Source: Trichothermofontia sichuanensis B231 | GTDB lineage: Bacteria > Cyanobacteriota > Cyanobacteriia > B231 | Direction: 5' to 3' | Assembly: GCF_026240635.1 (NCBI RefSeq) | Contig: NZ_CP110848.1 | Location: 684,501 to 748,500 of the forward strand | DNA length: 64,000 bases | Shown: in pieces, positions 43,644-52,333 of the stretch | How positions within the stretch are numbered: the first letter of the stretch is position 1 | Layout of the letters: each line of letters starts with the position of its first letter | The notes under the pieces: model-generated | What the model saw: only the letters and a program-made list of their open reading frames with translations | Told to the model about the DNA's origin: nothing | The model's database searches: none | Position numbers and translations under genes: made by a program

Positions 43644-44591
43644 TTAGCGTCCCCGTAAACGGCGGCGTGGAGTTACGCGGGCAGTACTACTGGTAGTGGC
43701 AGGTTGGCTGGTATCCTTTTTGCCAGGACGGGTTTTGACTGAAATCATGCGGTTGGCGTCTTCTTCATCGATGGCGTCCGTTTCCTCAACCTCACCACTG
43801 CCTGCCGTATTTGCCTTCAGATCCTCTGACTCGCTGGGGCCACCGGCGATCGCGCCCCGTAGATTGGCGGCATCAATCGCATCGGCGGCATCGCGTAATT
43901 CTGGCACGAATTCTGATCCCTTAAGCCGCAGCCCCAACTCAAACAGCATTTCTGCCATATCATCCCGTGATACCTTAATATCGGTGAGGGCATTAAAGCG
44001 ACGATCGAGATCCTCAAACAGTTGGGTGCGTAACCCAAGTATATCCTGTTGAAACTTGTCGCGACTGGTACCTAGGTCCTCTCGCAGTGTCCCCACTTGC
44101 TGATTCAGGGAATCATTCAAGGCTTCTATCTGGCTGGTGACGCGCTTATTCAGGCGATCGAGGGTTTGACGGATTTCCAGTTTTTCTTCCTCGTCCTTAC
44201 TGCTAAGGCTTTTCAGGCGTTTTTCGATCTCCTCCATCATGTCTTGCAGTTCTGCGGCCAGATCATCCTGAAGTTCCTCCAGCGAGAGCGTCAGGCGTTT
44301 GCTGAGGGCCTCCAACTCCTGCCGTACAGCTAGCCGTGCTTCCTCCTCCTTGAGCATCAACGACTTGAGCTTGTTTTCAAGGGCATCGACGGCCCCCTGG
44401 AGATCGCTGGCCAGAACTTGTTTGACCTCCTCTGCCCGAGCACGGCTTTCCTGCTGGAGCAGCGTAAAGGTAGACTCCAACTGCTCCAAACGGCTCGTAA
44501 AATCCCGCAGGTACGAGCCAAAGAGGATATCGCGAATCTGATCAATATTGCCCAAGCGCTCGCGCAGATCAGCCTTGGTCACGTCATTCAT
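43644..44591 (-). CDS. conserved cyanobacterial coiled-coil protein
   Basis: 315 residues. The N-terminus MNDVTKADLRERLGNIDQIRDILFGSYLRDFTSRLEQLE leads into a long heptad-patterned coiled coil from about 30 to 205 (LEALSKRLTLSLEELQDDLA, EIRQTLDRLNKRVTSQIEAL). A short helical domain MAEMLFELGLRLKGSEFVPEL follows, and the last 70 residues are disordered and end basic (RRRLRGR). There is no signal peptide, so it is a cytoplasmic structural or scaffold protein by composition. Homologues exist in other cyanobacteria from memory; no function is recognised. It is divergent from the M61 peptidase gene. Confidence 0.78.
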   Translation of the reverse strand: MNDVTKADLRERLGNIDQIRDILFGSYLRDFTSRLEQLESTFTLLQQESRARAEEVKQVLASDLQGAVDALENKLKSLMLKEEEARLAVRQELEALSKRLTLSLEELQDDLAAELQDMMEEIEKRLKSLSSKDEEEKLEIRQTLDRLNKRVTSQIEALNDSLNQQVGTLREDLGTSRDKFQQDILGLRTQLFEDLDRRFNALTDIKVSRDDMAEMLFELGLRLKGSEFVPELRDAADAIDAANLRGAIAGGPSESEDLKANTAGSGEVEETDAIDEEDANRMISVKTRPGKKDTSQPATTSSTARVTPRRRLRGR

Positions 44592-44712
44592 GGGATTTCC
44601 TCACCAAAACACCACTCGACAAGGTTCAGTTGATCGATTAAACCACAGTTCTTTGAGGGGCTAGTGACGTGCAGTAAACACCCTGTCTAGAAATCATGGT
44701 AACTTGGCTCTC

Positions 44713-44757
44713 CTGAGTTTATGGTGGGGGTGCTACGCGCCCCCACCATAAACTCAG
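44713..44757 (+). repeat. long perfect hairpin, family D copy D2
   Basis: An 18-bp perfect stem CTGAGTTTATGGTGGGGG with a 9-nt loop TGCTACGCG. The 45 bp after it match those after D1 (GCGTTT-CGATCG-TTATTTGTAG...GATACTGTTTACC) with few changes. Located in the 300-bp gap between two divergent genes. Confidence 0.7.
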
Positions 44758-44890
44758 CGTTTGCGATCGTTTATTTGTAGTTCCTGATACTGTTTACCCC
44801 AACATCCTAGAAGAGCCGCAACTTAGACAGCAACCTAGACATAAACTTGGTACGATCGCGGGGTATTCCCCCTCATCCTGTCAGCTAACT

Positions 44891-46684
44891 GTGACCAAAG
44901 CGATCCACCGCCCTTCCGCAGCGACAGCCCCGACAACCTTGACTTGGTTCTATCAGGTGGCGATGCCCCAGCCCACGACTCACCTGTTTGAGGTTGAGTT
45001 ACATCTGGAACACTGGTCGCAAACAGCGCTTGATCTGGTGATGCCCGTGTGGACACCCGGTTCCTATCTCGTCCGGGAATATGCCCGCCATGTGCAGGCG
45101 TTCACCGCTGTCACCCAGAATGGCATCCCACTCCCGTGGCACAAGGTTAGCAAGAATCACTGGCGGGTGATGACTGAACCGGGGGCTAGCGTCGGCGTTC
45201 GCTATCGGGTCTTTGCCAATGACTTAAGTGTGCGTACCAATCACCTCGATCGCAGCCACGGCTATTTCAACGGAGCCGCCCTCTTTTTCTATAGCCCTGG
45301 TTGGGAGCACTCCCCGATCGCGGTGACGATCGTACCTCCCGATCCCAGTTGGCGTGTGGCCACCCCCCTACCGGCTGCACCGGATCGGCCCAACACATTT
45401 ATGGCCCCGGATTTCGATACCCTGGTGGATAGCCCTTTTGAAATTGGCACCCACCAACACTACACCTTTACCGCTGGCGATAAACCCCATGATTTGGTGA
45501 TTTGGGGCCATCCGGGTAACAGCAATCCGGAGCAGATCCAGGCCGATATCGCCAAAATTATTGAAGTGGAAGCCGATCTCTTTGGGGGGTTACCCTACGA
45601 TCGTTACCTATTTTTCCTGCACCTCTGCGCCAATAGCTACGGTGGCTTAGAGCATAAAAATGCCTGTTCCTTAATCTATCCCCGGTTTGGTTTCCACCCC
45701 CAGGAGGAATACAACCGTTTCTTGCAACTGGTGGCCCACGAATTTTTCCACCTCTGGAATGTCAAACGTATTCGCCCCAAGGCGCTAGAAAGTTTTGACT
45801 ATACAGCAGAAAACTACACCCCCTCCCTCTGGTTTGCAGAGGGAACCACCAGCTATTACGACATTTTGCTCCCTAGGCGGGCCGGTCTCTACGACGCTAA
45901 AACCTGTCTAGCTGCCTACAGTAAAGACATTACCCGCTTGCAGCAAACGCCGGGACGTCAGGTGCAATCCCTCACGGAGTCCAGTTTTGACGCCTGGATT
46001 AAGCTCTATCGACCGGATGCCAATAGTCCCAACTCTGGAATTTCCTATTACCTGAAGGGGGAATTAGTCTCCCTCCTGCTGGACCTGTTGATTCGATCGC
46101 GCCATAACAATCAACGATCACTCGATGATGTGATGCGCCAACTTTGGGAAACGTTTGGTAAACCGGAAGTCGGGTATACGCCAGAACAATTACAAGCGGT
46201 AATGGAATCGGTGGCAGGGCTATCCCTCGATCGCTTCTTTGCGGACTATATCGAGGGTACGATGGAATTGCCCTTTGATGAGTATCTCCAACCCTTTGGG
46301 CTGCGACTACAGGTGGAGATGAATGCAGAACCTTACCTGGGCCTGACGCTGAAATCAGAAGGCGGTAAAACCCTCATTCAAACCGTCGAGACGGGTTCCC
46401 CGGCGGAGCAGGCGGGCCTGAATCCGGGGGATGAACTGCTGGCGCTCAATGGGGTGCGAGTGACGGCGGACAAATGGAGCGATCGCCTCAAACCCTACGC
46501 CCCTGGCATGGCGATCCAACTGAGCGTCTTTCAACAGGATGAACTTTATACAACCACGGCGGTGTTAGCTGAACCCCGTCCCAAGCAGTACCAAATTGTC
46601 CCGGTTGATACCCCCACCCCCGCCCAACAGCAAGCTTTCCAGGGGTGGTTGGGTGATGACCTGATCCGTTTAACGCACCCCTAA
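44891..46684 (+). CDS. M61-family (glycyl aminopeptidase-like) metallopeptidase with PDZ domain
   Basis: 597 residues starting at GTG 44891. An N-terminal beta-sandwich (about 15-190) is followed by a thermolysin-fold catalytic domain with zinc motif VAHEFFHLWNVKR (about 283), the HExxH, and the third-ligand glutamate in LWFAEGTTSYY. A C-terminal PDZ domain begins EPYLGLTLKSEGGKTLIQTV, with GSPAEQAGLNPGDELLALNG. The order is that of the M61 family. There is no signal peptide, so it is probably cytoplasmic. It has a 4-bp gap to the next gene, a glycosyltransferase, suggesting co-transcription. Confidence 0.9.
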   Translation: MTKAIHRPSAATAPTTLTWFYQVAMPQPTTHLFEVELHLEHWSQTALDLVMPVWTPGSYLVREYARHVQAFTAVTQNGIPLPWHKVSKNHWRVMTEPGASVGVRYRVFANDLSVRTNHLDRSHGYFNGAALFFYSPGWEHSPIAVTIVPPDPSWRVATPLPAAPDRPNTFMAPDFDTLVDSPFEIGTHQHYTFTAGDKPHDLVIWGHPGNSNPEQIQADIAKIIEVEADLFGGLPYDRYLFFLHLCANSYGGLEHKNACSLIYPRFGFHPQEEYNRFLQLVAHEFFHLWNVKRIRPKALESFDYTAENYTPSLWFAEGTTSYYDILLPRRAGLYDAKTCLAAYSKDITRLQQTPGRQVQSLTESSFDAWIKLYRPDANSPNSGISYYLKGELVSLLLDLLIRSRHNNQRSLDDVMRQLWETFGKPEVGYTPEQLQAVMESVAGLSLDRFFADYIEGTMELPFDEYLQPFGLRLQVEMNAEPYLGLTLKSEGGKTLIQTVETGSPAEQAGLNPGDELLALNGVRVTADKWSDRLKPYAPGMAIQLSVFQQDELYTTTAVLAEPRPKQYQIVPVDTPTPAQQQAFQGWLGDDLIRLTHP

Positions 46685-46691
46685 GTGATTG

Positions 46692-47987
46692 ATGATGCCT
46701 TGGATACCCAGATTGATGATGCCTTGGATACCCATCGTGATCGCCCTGTTACTGGGAGGCTTGGCGATCGTGCTGCTGATTCCCATTACAGTCCTCCTGG
46801 GGGAATGTTTAGTGGCCCTGCTTCCTAACCGGCCGTCACCGCCCATCCATGCATGTGGCGAATCCCCTCCCGTGGCGATTTTGATTCCGGCCCACAATGA
46901 AAGCCAGGGGATTACCGCCACGCTCCAGGCCCTCCTACCCCAGTTATCGGCCCTGGATCGGCTCGTGGTGATTGCCGATAATTGCGAAGATGACACGGCT
47001 GCGATCGCCCAGGCCGCAGGCGCGATCGTCACCGAACGCCAGGATCGAGAGCGGCGCGGCAAGGGGTATGCCCTGCAACATGGGCTTCAGGTTTTGGCTG
47101 CCGATCCCCCAGCGGTGGTCATAATTGTGGATGCAGACTGTATCGTTGCGCCGGATGGGGTTCACCAGATTGCCCAGCAGGTGATGGCGACGGGCCGTCC
47201 TGTCCAGGCCAAGTATTTGATGGCCCCTCCCCCCCAACCCCGTGCGAAGGATGGGATTTCAGCCCTCGCCTTTACGGTGAAAAATTGGGTCCGACCCCTA
47301 GGCTGCCATCGCCTAGGTTGGCCCTGTCCCTTAACAGGAACGGGAATGGGGTTTCCCTGGGAAGTGCTCCAACGGGTTCCCCTGGTCGGAGATCATCTGG
47401 TGGAGGATATGCAGTTGGGGGTAGACCTGGCGATCGCGGGGTATCCGCCCCAGTTCTGTCCCCAGGCCAGCGTGACCAGTACATTGCCGCAGCAGCAACA
47501 GGCCGCGACCAGTCAACGAACCCGTTGGGAACACGGTCATTTGCATACAATCCGGCAGCAGGTCCCTCGGTTGCTACGGGAATCAGCGCGCCAAAGACGC
47601 CTGGATTTACTGGCACTGGCGTTAGACCTGAGTGTACCGCCCCTATCCCTGTTGGTAATCGTATGGCTAGGGGCGTTTATCCTGGCGGTGGGCGCTTGGC
47701 GGCTAGGGATTTCCGGTTGGCCAGCCCTGGGCTTAGCAGTGGCGGGAGGGATGTTGACGATCGCGATTGCGATCGCATGGCTCAAGTTTGCCCGCCAGAG
47801 TTTATCGGTGGGGATGCTCCTAGCGATTCCGATCTATCTGCTTTGGAAAATCCCGCTGTACCTGGCTTTTTTTATCCGCCCCCAATCCCAGTGGGTGCGC
47901 ACAGCCCGCGACGCCCCAGCAGCAACTGTGCCAGCCCCGCCCGTGGGGGTTCACAAGGCACCCCCCCTGGAGAACCCGCCCAAGTAG
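46692..47987 (+). CDS. family 2 glycosyltransferase, membrane-bound
   Basis: 431 residues. A hydrophobic N-terminal segment (PIVIALLLGGLAIVLLIPITVLL) is followed by a GT-A domain: AILIPAHNESQGITATL, RLVVIADNCEDDTAA, and a DxD-type VDADCIV. The acceptor motif is VEDMQLGVDLA, followed by QRTRWEHGHL as the QxxRW element of processive/GT2 enzymes. Two or three C-terminal membrane helices follow. The sugar donor and acceptor are not known. A perfect 24-bp tandem duplication (46687-46710 and 46711-46734) repeats the start MMPWIP in frame, giving two possible initiation sites. It immediately follows the M61 peptidase gene. Confidence 0.87.
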   Translation: MMPWIPRLMMPWIPIVIALLLGGLAIVLLIPITVLLGECLVALLPNRPSPPIHACGESPPVAILIPAHNESQGITATLQALLPQLSALDRLVVIADNCEDDTAAIAQAAGAIVTERQDRERRGKGYALQHGLQVLAADPPAVVIIVDADCIVAPDGVHQIAQQVMATGRPVQAKYLMAPPPQPRAKDGISALAFTVKNWVRPLGCHRLGWPCPLTGTGMGFPWEVLQRVPLVGDHLVEDMQLGVDLAIAGYPPQFCPQASVTSTLPQQQQAATSQRTRWEHGHLHTIRQQVPRLLRESARQRRLDLLALALDLSVPPLSLLVIVWLGAFILAVGAWRLGISGWPALGLAVAGGMLTIAIAIAWLKFARQSLSVGMLLAIPIYLLWKIPLYLAFFIRPQSQWVRTARDAPAATVPAPPVGVHKAPPLENPPK

Positions 47988-48203
47988 TTATTCGATCGTG
48001 ATCGATTGTGGCCCCCGACCCGTATCTGCCTTGCCGTTGCTATCAGCCTGCCTCGACACCTCACTGGCCTGCTGATCAAGCCAGCTTTTGATGGGATCAT
48101 CATCCAGGTTGAGCCGCAACAGCCCTGAACACAGCCCTCCCAGGAAGGCTACGGGGTGCTGGGTTAGTTCTTTGATCACCGGAGACAGTTCATCCAAAAA
48201 CAT
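47988..48203 (-). CDS. small conserved cyanobacterial hypothetical protein
   Basis: 71 residues: MFLDELSPVIKELTQHPVAFLGGLCSGLLRLNLDDDPIKSWLDQQ, then a polar tail. A moderately hydrophobic central segment and LDDDPIKSWL recur in cyanobacterial homologues, from memory. It is convergent with the glycosyltransferase gene: its stop codon directly abuts that gene's stop. No function is assigned. Confidence 0.65.
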   Translation of the reverse strand: MFLDELSPVIKELTQHPVAFLGGLCSGLLRLNLDDDPIKSWLDQQASEVSRQADSNGKADTGRGPQSITIE

Positions 48204-48290
48204 AGACTATCCACTCGTAATGCGACTCGCCGTTCACTCTGGATTCTAACGCTTTATAAAACTTTATGAAGCAATGGGAAGCCATGGGAA

Positions 48291-49046
48291 TCAATCGGCA
48301 TCCTGTCGGAGTTCATCCAGCTTTGCCCGCACGGTCTGGATATCTTGCCACATCAACCATTTGGGACTGCCTTTTTCGCGTGAGGGATTGCGCAGCAGGT
48401 AGGCCGGGTGAAAAATCGGCATACACAGGCGGCCTTCCCAGTGCAGCCATTGACCCCGGATTTTGGTAATTCCCTCCTTGTTACCGGTGACCCCGCGCAC
48501 CGCCGTAGCGCCTGTGAGCAAGATAATTTTCGGATCAACGAGTCGGATTTGCTCTAGCAGATAGGGGCGACAGGCGGCTACCTCTTCTGGCGTGGGCACC
48601 CGGTTGCCGGGGGGACGGCATTTAACAACATTGCAGATATAGACATCCCGTTCACTGTTTAACTGCACCGATTCGAGGATTTTCTCTAGCAGTTGACCAG
48701 CTTTGCCGACGAAGGGTAACCCGGTTTCGTCTTCATTTTGACCAGGGCCTTCGCCAATGATCATAATGTCGGCTTGGGGATGGCCCCGATCGACAACGAC
48801 ATGGGTGCGGGTGGCCGCCAAATCACAGCGTTGGCACTGGTGACAGTGGGCCGTCAGCGTGGGCAGATCGGGATAGGTGCCAGGGGGAATGGGGATCGCT
48901 GCCGAGGTGGGAATGAGATCGGGGTTGAAGTTGCTGGGTAGGGGAGGCGCTGTTACCGGAGGGTGGCCAGGTGCGGGTACGAGCGATTCGGGGGCTGGCA
49001 GTTCGGGGGCCAGGTCGAAGAGGCTCATTTGCTCTGGATGCGTCAT
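48291..49046 (-). CDS. uracil-DNA glycosylase, family 4 (Fe-S type)
   Basis: 251 residues. Removes uracil from DNA in base-excision repair. The first 65 residues are a Pro-rich extension. The catalytic domain then shows IMIIGEGPGQNEDETGLPFVG (motif A), the Fe-S cysteines C69-x2-C72 region (CHQCQRCDL) and CNVVKCRPPGNR, ILLTGATAVRGVTG and the C-terminal FHPAYLLRNPS motif with the catalytic His. All four cluster Cys candidates are present. It is transcribed toward the small hypothetical gene. Upstream of it is a gene remnant with a MITE. Confidence 0.92.
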   Translation of the reverse strand: MTHPEQMSLFDLAPELPAPESLVPAPGHPPVTAPPLPSNFNPDLIPTSAAIPIPPGTYPDLPTLTAHCHQCQRCDLAATRTHVVVDRGHPQADIMIIGEGPGQNEDETGLPFVGKAGQLLEKILESVQLNSERDVYICNVVKCRPPGNRVPTPEEVAACRPYLLEQIRLVDPKIILLTGATAVRGVTGNKEGITKIRGQWLHWEGRLCMPIFHPAYLLRNPSREKGSPKWLMWQDIQTVRAKLDELRQDAD

Positions 49047-49081
49047 GGGGGAAGGTGGGGATGTCTGAACTTTTACTCTAG

Positions 49082-49451
49082 ATCATTATCATTCGCGATC
49101 TTGGTGAAATTGCAGGGCTGTCGCGCTTGATGGATGGGGGGCAGGGTAATGATGCCTATTCGGCGATTCAAATTGCCTTGGCTTTGACAAATGCATTTCT
49201 TGTTGTATGGTCAATCCAAATAAGAACGATACAGTTTTTCACTCCCCTCTCCCAGAGCGGGAGAGGGGTTGGGGGTGAGGGGGCTGTTTCAGCCTAAATT
49301 GCAATGACTATACTTGGGGATTCAGCATATTCGCCTTGGCCCGACGTTACCCGCCTTTATTTCTCCGAATGTCTTCAAACTGTTATCGGAACACTATCAC
49401 CTGCAGCCCATCACCACACCGGAACAAGATTTGGCAGCTTGCTTAGCCTAG
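49082..49451 (+). pseudogene. hcp: hydroxylamine reductase (hybrid-cluster protein) C-terminal remnant with a MITE in it
   Basis: Two fragments of the HCP C-terminus are visible. The left one (about 49082-49195) reads IIRDLGEIAGLSRLMDGG...NDAYSAIQIALALTNAF. The right one (49314-49451) reads LGIQHIRLGPTLPAFISPNVFKLLSEHYHLQP and ends at TAG 49449-49451. Family B repeat B5 (49209-49310) lies between them. The two are in different frames, and about 30 residues normally joining them are missing, so there was a deletion as well as insertion. The upstream three quarters of the gene are gone. This is a dead remnant. Confidence 0.75.
49209..49310 (-). repeat. MITE-like repeat family B, copy B5, inside a dead gene
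   Basis: 102 bp, TGGTCAATCC...AATGACTA, flanked by TA on both sides (49207-49208, 49311-49312). Its location within the hcp remnant is the clearest evidence in the window that this family moves as a unit. Confidence 0.85.
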
Positions 49452-49524
49452 TGTTGGATCACTGGAGGCCGATCGTGCTCTAGGATCTTAACCAGCCCCC
49501 GCCCGGTCGTGCCGCTCTTGCGTT

Positions 49525-50181
49525 TCAGCTAGCCCAGGCAAGAACAGCATAAAACGGATCAGGGCTATCCATCCCTAGCCACTGGAGCGGACCACTGCGG
49601 GTCGGCCCCGGATCGGCTATCACCTCTGGTTGGCTGAAGCCGGGAACACTTGCAAAGTATTGTTGGACTAGGGCAAGGCGATCGTTATCCGTGCCATCTC
49701 GCCAAGCCTGGATGGCCTTTTGGTAAAACATCCGATTGGAAAAACTAACGATCGTCACCCCACCCGGTTGCAGCACTCGCCGAATTTCACTGAACACCTG
49801 TTCCGGTTGTTGCAGATATTGCACGGAAACTGCAATCAGCACCGCATCAAAACTAGCTGAGGCCAACGGCAACACCGGATTCTGGTTCAAATCCTGGACA
49901 AAGTAATGATCCAAGCGGGGATTGGCTGCTAGCTCCGCCGCATTCATGCCATGCCCTTTCACATGGGCAAAGGTCATTTCGGGTGGCAGGTGCGATACCC
50001 AACTACTCATCAGGTCCAAAATCCGGGTCTGGGGTCGCAGATGTTCCCGGTACACCTGGGTTAGTTTCTCGATAAAGCGATCGTCCACATGGGTAACAAA
50101 CCGGGGCATTGCATAAAACAACGCATCCTCAGTCATATCTAATTTGGTCCGTTGTTCTGGGGTCAATAGTCGCATCTCCAC
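49525..50181 (-). CDS. class I SAM-dependent methyltransferase
   Basis: 218 residues, starting at GTG 50181 (ATG 50175 is an alternative, but GGAG would then directly abut it). Motifs: RILDLMSSWVSHLP (motif I, an atypical version without GxGxG), HVKGHGMNAAELAANPRLDHY, DAVLIAVSVQYLQQPEQVFSEIRRVLQPGGVTIVSFSN (motifs IV-VI). The Rossmann glycines are replaced, but this DLMSSW type is common in cyanobacterial homologues, as far as I remember. Substrate unknown. The gene start overlaps the end of the damaged small gene on the same strand. Confidence 0.8.
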   Translation of the reverse strand: MEMRLLTPEQRTKLDMTEDALFYAMPRFVTHVDDRFIEKLTQVYREHLRPQTRILDLMSSWVSHLPPEMTFAHVKGHGMNAAELAANPRLDHYFVQDLNQNPVLPLASASFDAVLIAVSVQYLQQPEQVFSEIRRVLQPGGVTIVSFSNRMFYQKAIQAWRDGTDNDRLALVQQYFASVPGFSQPEVIADPGPTRSGPLQWLGMDSPDPFYAVLAWAS

Positions 50182-50599
50182 ATTACGTTCAGATACTTAC
50201 AAATACTGGCTACCTCTAGTACAGCAAACGTCAAGTTTGGCGACGCTGTGTCGCTATTACGTTGAATCTCACGCTCAATAATCTCTTTGACAAATTCAGG
50301 CAGTTCTTTTTCTACGCTAACAGCCCTCTGCTTTAGCCTTTCATAGATTTCAATATCATCTCCTTCCCAAAGTAAATCTATTCTTCTAACCTGCCGCATT
50401 GCAATATGCTCATAGTTTTCCGGATACGCCCAGTAGCAGGACAAGCAAATAGACTTATCCTTAATGCTGTTCCAGTTTTCACAATGTTCACATGACCAAG
50501 ATTTAGCTCGATTGGCAGAGCCACAAAGTAACAGCCACAAAGTAACACAGAACGACAAAGTTCCAGGAAGTCATCGGGTAGCTGCTGCAAATTCTCCAT
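50163..50599 (-). pseudogene. small CxxC-containing protein downstream of the adenine methylase, frameshifted by a 14-bp duplication
   Basis: The gene begins MENLQQLPDDFLELCRSVLL at ATG 50599, overlapping the methylase 3' end. A perfect tandem duplication (GCCACAAAGTAACA twice, 50520-50547) then shifts the frame. Deleting one copy restores an uninterrupted 140-residue protein ...LCGSANRAKSWSCEHCENWN, then CLSCYWAYPENYEHIAMRQVRR, IDLLWEGDDIEIYERLKQRA, ending at 50163. The two CxxC pairs suggest a zinc ribbon. Its place directly after a DNA methylase suggests a restriction partner or accessory factor, but the family is not recognised. The second start in the shifted frame (50558) would give a protein without the first 20 residues. 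Confidence 0.65.
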
Positions 50600-51524
50600 G
50601 CTTTTCCAAGAGGGTTAGCTGCTTTGGTCGATTGTCAATATAACTAAAATTATAAATCGCTTTTGTATTTATTAGAATTTTAGATAAAGTTGGCGATAAG
50701 TACAACGACTCAATTGTAGTTTCTTTCTTGCCTAACAATGTAGACTGTGAGGATCTGCCAACTTCGATTTGAATTCTTTCAAGATTTAGGCTTTTAGGAA
50801 GAATCTTGCCAAAAGCCTTATCTCCCAATTTGCCATCATAACTGATAGCAAATGCACATCCTTTTCGATTTAATTGCTCAAGAGCTAACACAAAGTCATC
50901 GAAATTTATCCCAGATAGATATCTTGAATCTCTATTTCCACATACACCTTGATAGGGAGGGTCCATATAAATAAAATCATCTTCTTGGACTTGCTCTAGA
51001 ACTTCTCGATAATCCAAACTGGTAAACTTGCACTTACCTTTGAGGAAACTAGACACACCTGCTATATTTTTTCTCATTGTTTCAGGTCGTGTCCCTTTGC
51101 GTCTTTTGTCCGGACTTTGGTTGAATAATCCTTGAGAATTATAGCGAATCGAACCTTTAACGCATCTTGTTAACAGATAAAGGAATAATCTTGGATCATG
51201 GGTTTCATTAAATTTTGACCTAACTTCAAAATAATGAGCTACAGAATTAGTATGTTGCTCATTCCATAACTCTAAGTAAAAATTTGCTATTTCGTCTGGT
51301 TTTTCTATAGACAATTCTAATAACTCGATTAGCGGCTTGTTCAGATCATTTAACCAAAAACTTTGGGTCATCTGACTTGCCGCCGTAGCAACACTAATTG
51401 CAGCAGTGCCAGCAAAAGGCTCTACCAGCCTATTGAGCTTTTTGGGAAAAAACTGGAGGATGTGTTCTGCTAGATTCCGCTTGCTGCCTTGATATTGAAT
51501 GAAGTCAGGTAGATTCACCATCAT
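50571..51524 (-). CDS. DNA N6-adenine methyltransferase (D12/Dam class)
   Basis: 317 residues from ATG 51524 (329 from GTG 51560). Motifs of the alpha-class D12 family: IQYQGSKRNLAEHILQFF near the N-terminus, SAM-binding EPFAGTAAISVATAAS, and the catalytic DPPY in DDFIYMDPPYQGVCG. The rest is the target-recognition region. It differs from the solitary cyanobacterial GATC methylase in its AT-rich composition, and it is followed, with overlap, by a small CxxC gene, as in restriction-modification pairs. Recognition sequence cannot be predicted. If its partner is dead, this would be an orphan methylase. Confidence 0.87.
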   Translation of the reverse strand: MMVNLPDFIQYQGSKRNLAEHILQFFPKKLNRLVEPFAGTAAISVATAASQMTQSFWLNDLNKPLIELLELSIEKPDEIANFYLELWNEQHTNSVAHYFEVRSKFNETHDPRLFLYLLTRCVKGSIRYNSQGLFNQSPDKRRKGTRPETMRKNIAGVSSFLKGKCKFTSLDYREVLEQVQEDDFIYMDPPYQGVCGNRDSRYLSGINFDDFVLALEQLNRKGCAFAISYDGKLGDKAFGKILPKSLNLERIQIEVGRSSQSTLLGKKETTIESLYLSPTLSKILINTKAIYNFSYIDNRPKQLTLLEKHGEFAAATR

Positions 51525-51667
51525 AGTGAAAGAACAAATGATCTTGCAGAAGTTTATCACAATCGCTTGGGCTTATCGCTTAACTCCAACATTTTTTGAA
51601 GAGGGACAGAGGGGGTGAAGCTAAAGCCTAGGACGGCTAATTTAGCATCAATGTTCTCAGGGCCTGC

Positions 51668-52086
51668 TTAGGCTAGTGGACCGGTCTCGTCCATCGTATC
51701 CGTTTCGTCAAGATGCTCCGACACATCCTGATAAAGGTTCAGGATATGGTGATCCTTCAAGGCATAGACCACACTGCGTCCCTGCTTTTGGTAACGCACC
51801 AGCCGCATCGCCCGCAATACCCGTAACTGGTGGGAGACGGCTGACTCGCTCATATTTACGGTCTGAGCGAGTCTCGCACGCGCATTGTCTTCAATGCTAG
51901 GGCAGAAATAATCCGCCAGCGGTTGGGATCACTGAGTGTCGCGAAAAATGCGGCCATCCGCTGCGCTTTCTCGACACTGACAATTGGCAACTGGGGGTCA
52001 ACTTCCTGTGCCTCCCGTTGCCCAGGGTCTGGTAGCGGTGCGATCGCCGGGTCGGAACTATTAGCTGTGGCCTGATTAGGAGTCAT
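51668..52086 (-). pseudogene. smtB: SmtB (ArsR-family metal-sensing repressor), frameshifted
   Basis: The first frame from ATG 52086 gives VEKAQRMAAFFATLSDPNRWRIISALAL, then loses homology. The next frame continues QTVNMSESAVSHQLRVLRAM, with RLVRYQKQGRSVVYALKDHHILNLYQD to 51668. Inserting one base between 51870 and 51871 joins them into a normal SmtB of about 139 residues with complete helix-turn-helix and the alpha5 metal-site DHHILNLYQDVSEH. The reading error is thus 1 bp. It is divergent from smtA, 247 bp away, as in Synechococcus. A sequencing error cannot be excluded. Confidence 0.82.
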
Positions 52087-52251
52087 AACCGAGGATGAAT
52101 AGCCATCAACAACCAACTTGCAAGTCCGGAGCGGCAGTCTGGACCCATGACAGCCAGATGCACCTACTCGCTGCTGCCAGCGATAAGGCACCCAGCCATC
52201 AGGTTGTACTGACCACCCCAGTCAAACTTTAAATCTCTTTAACTTTAACTG

Positions 52252-52306
52252 TGAAAGTCTGTTCAAGTGCTAGGATTTTTTCTATGAAAGTTTGTTCATG
52301 CTTTCA
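52252..52306. promoter_or_regulatory. candidate SmtB operator/promoter between smtB and smtA
   Basis: TGAAAGTCTGTTCAAG (52252-52267) and TGAAAGTTTGTTCATG (52285-52300) form a direct repeat 33 bp apart. The second half extends as an inverted repeat TGAAAG...CTTTCA (52285-52306). TAGGAT (52271-52276) lies between as a possible -10. The layout matches the known SmtB-regulated smtA promoter region in principle. Confidence 0.5.
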
Positions 52307-52333
52307 GGCAAAAACGATTTTAAGGAGACGATG

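Noticed and set aside
47285-48001. 238-codon plus-strand open frame inside the GT2 gene
   Set aside because: It lies in another frame of a gene with complete GT2 motifs and has a low-complexity Gly/Pro/Arg translation.
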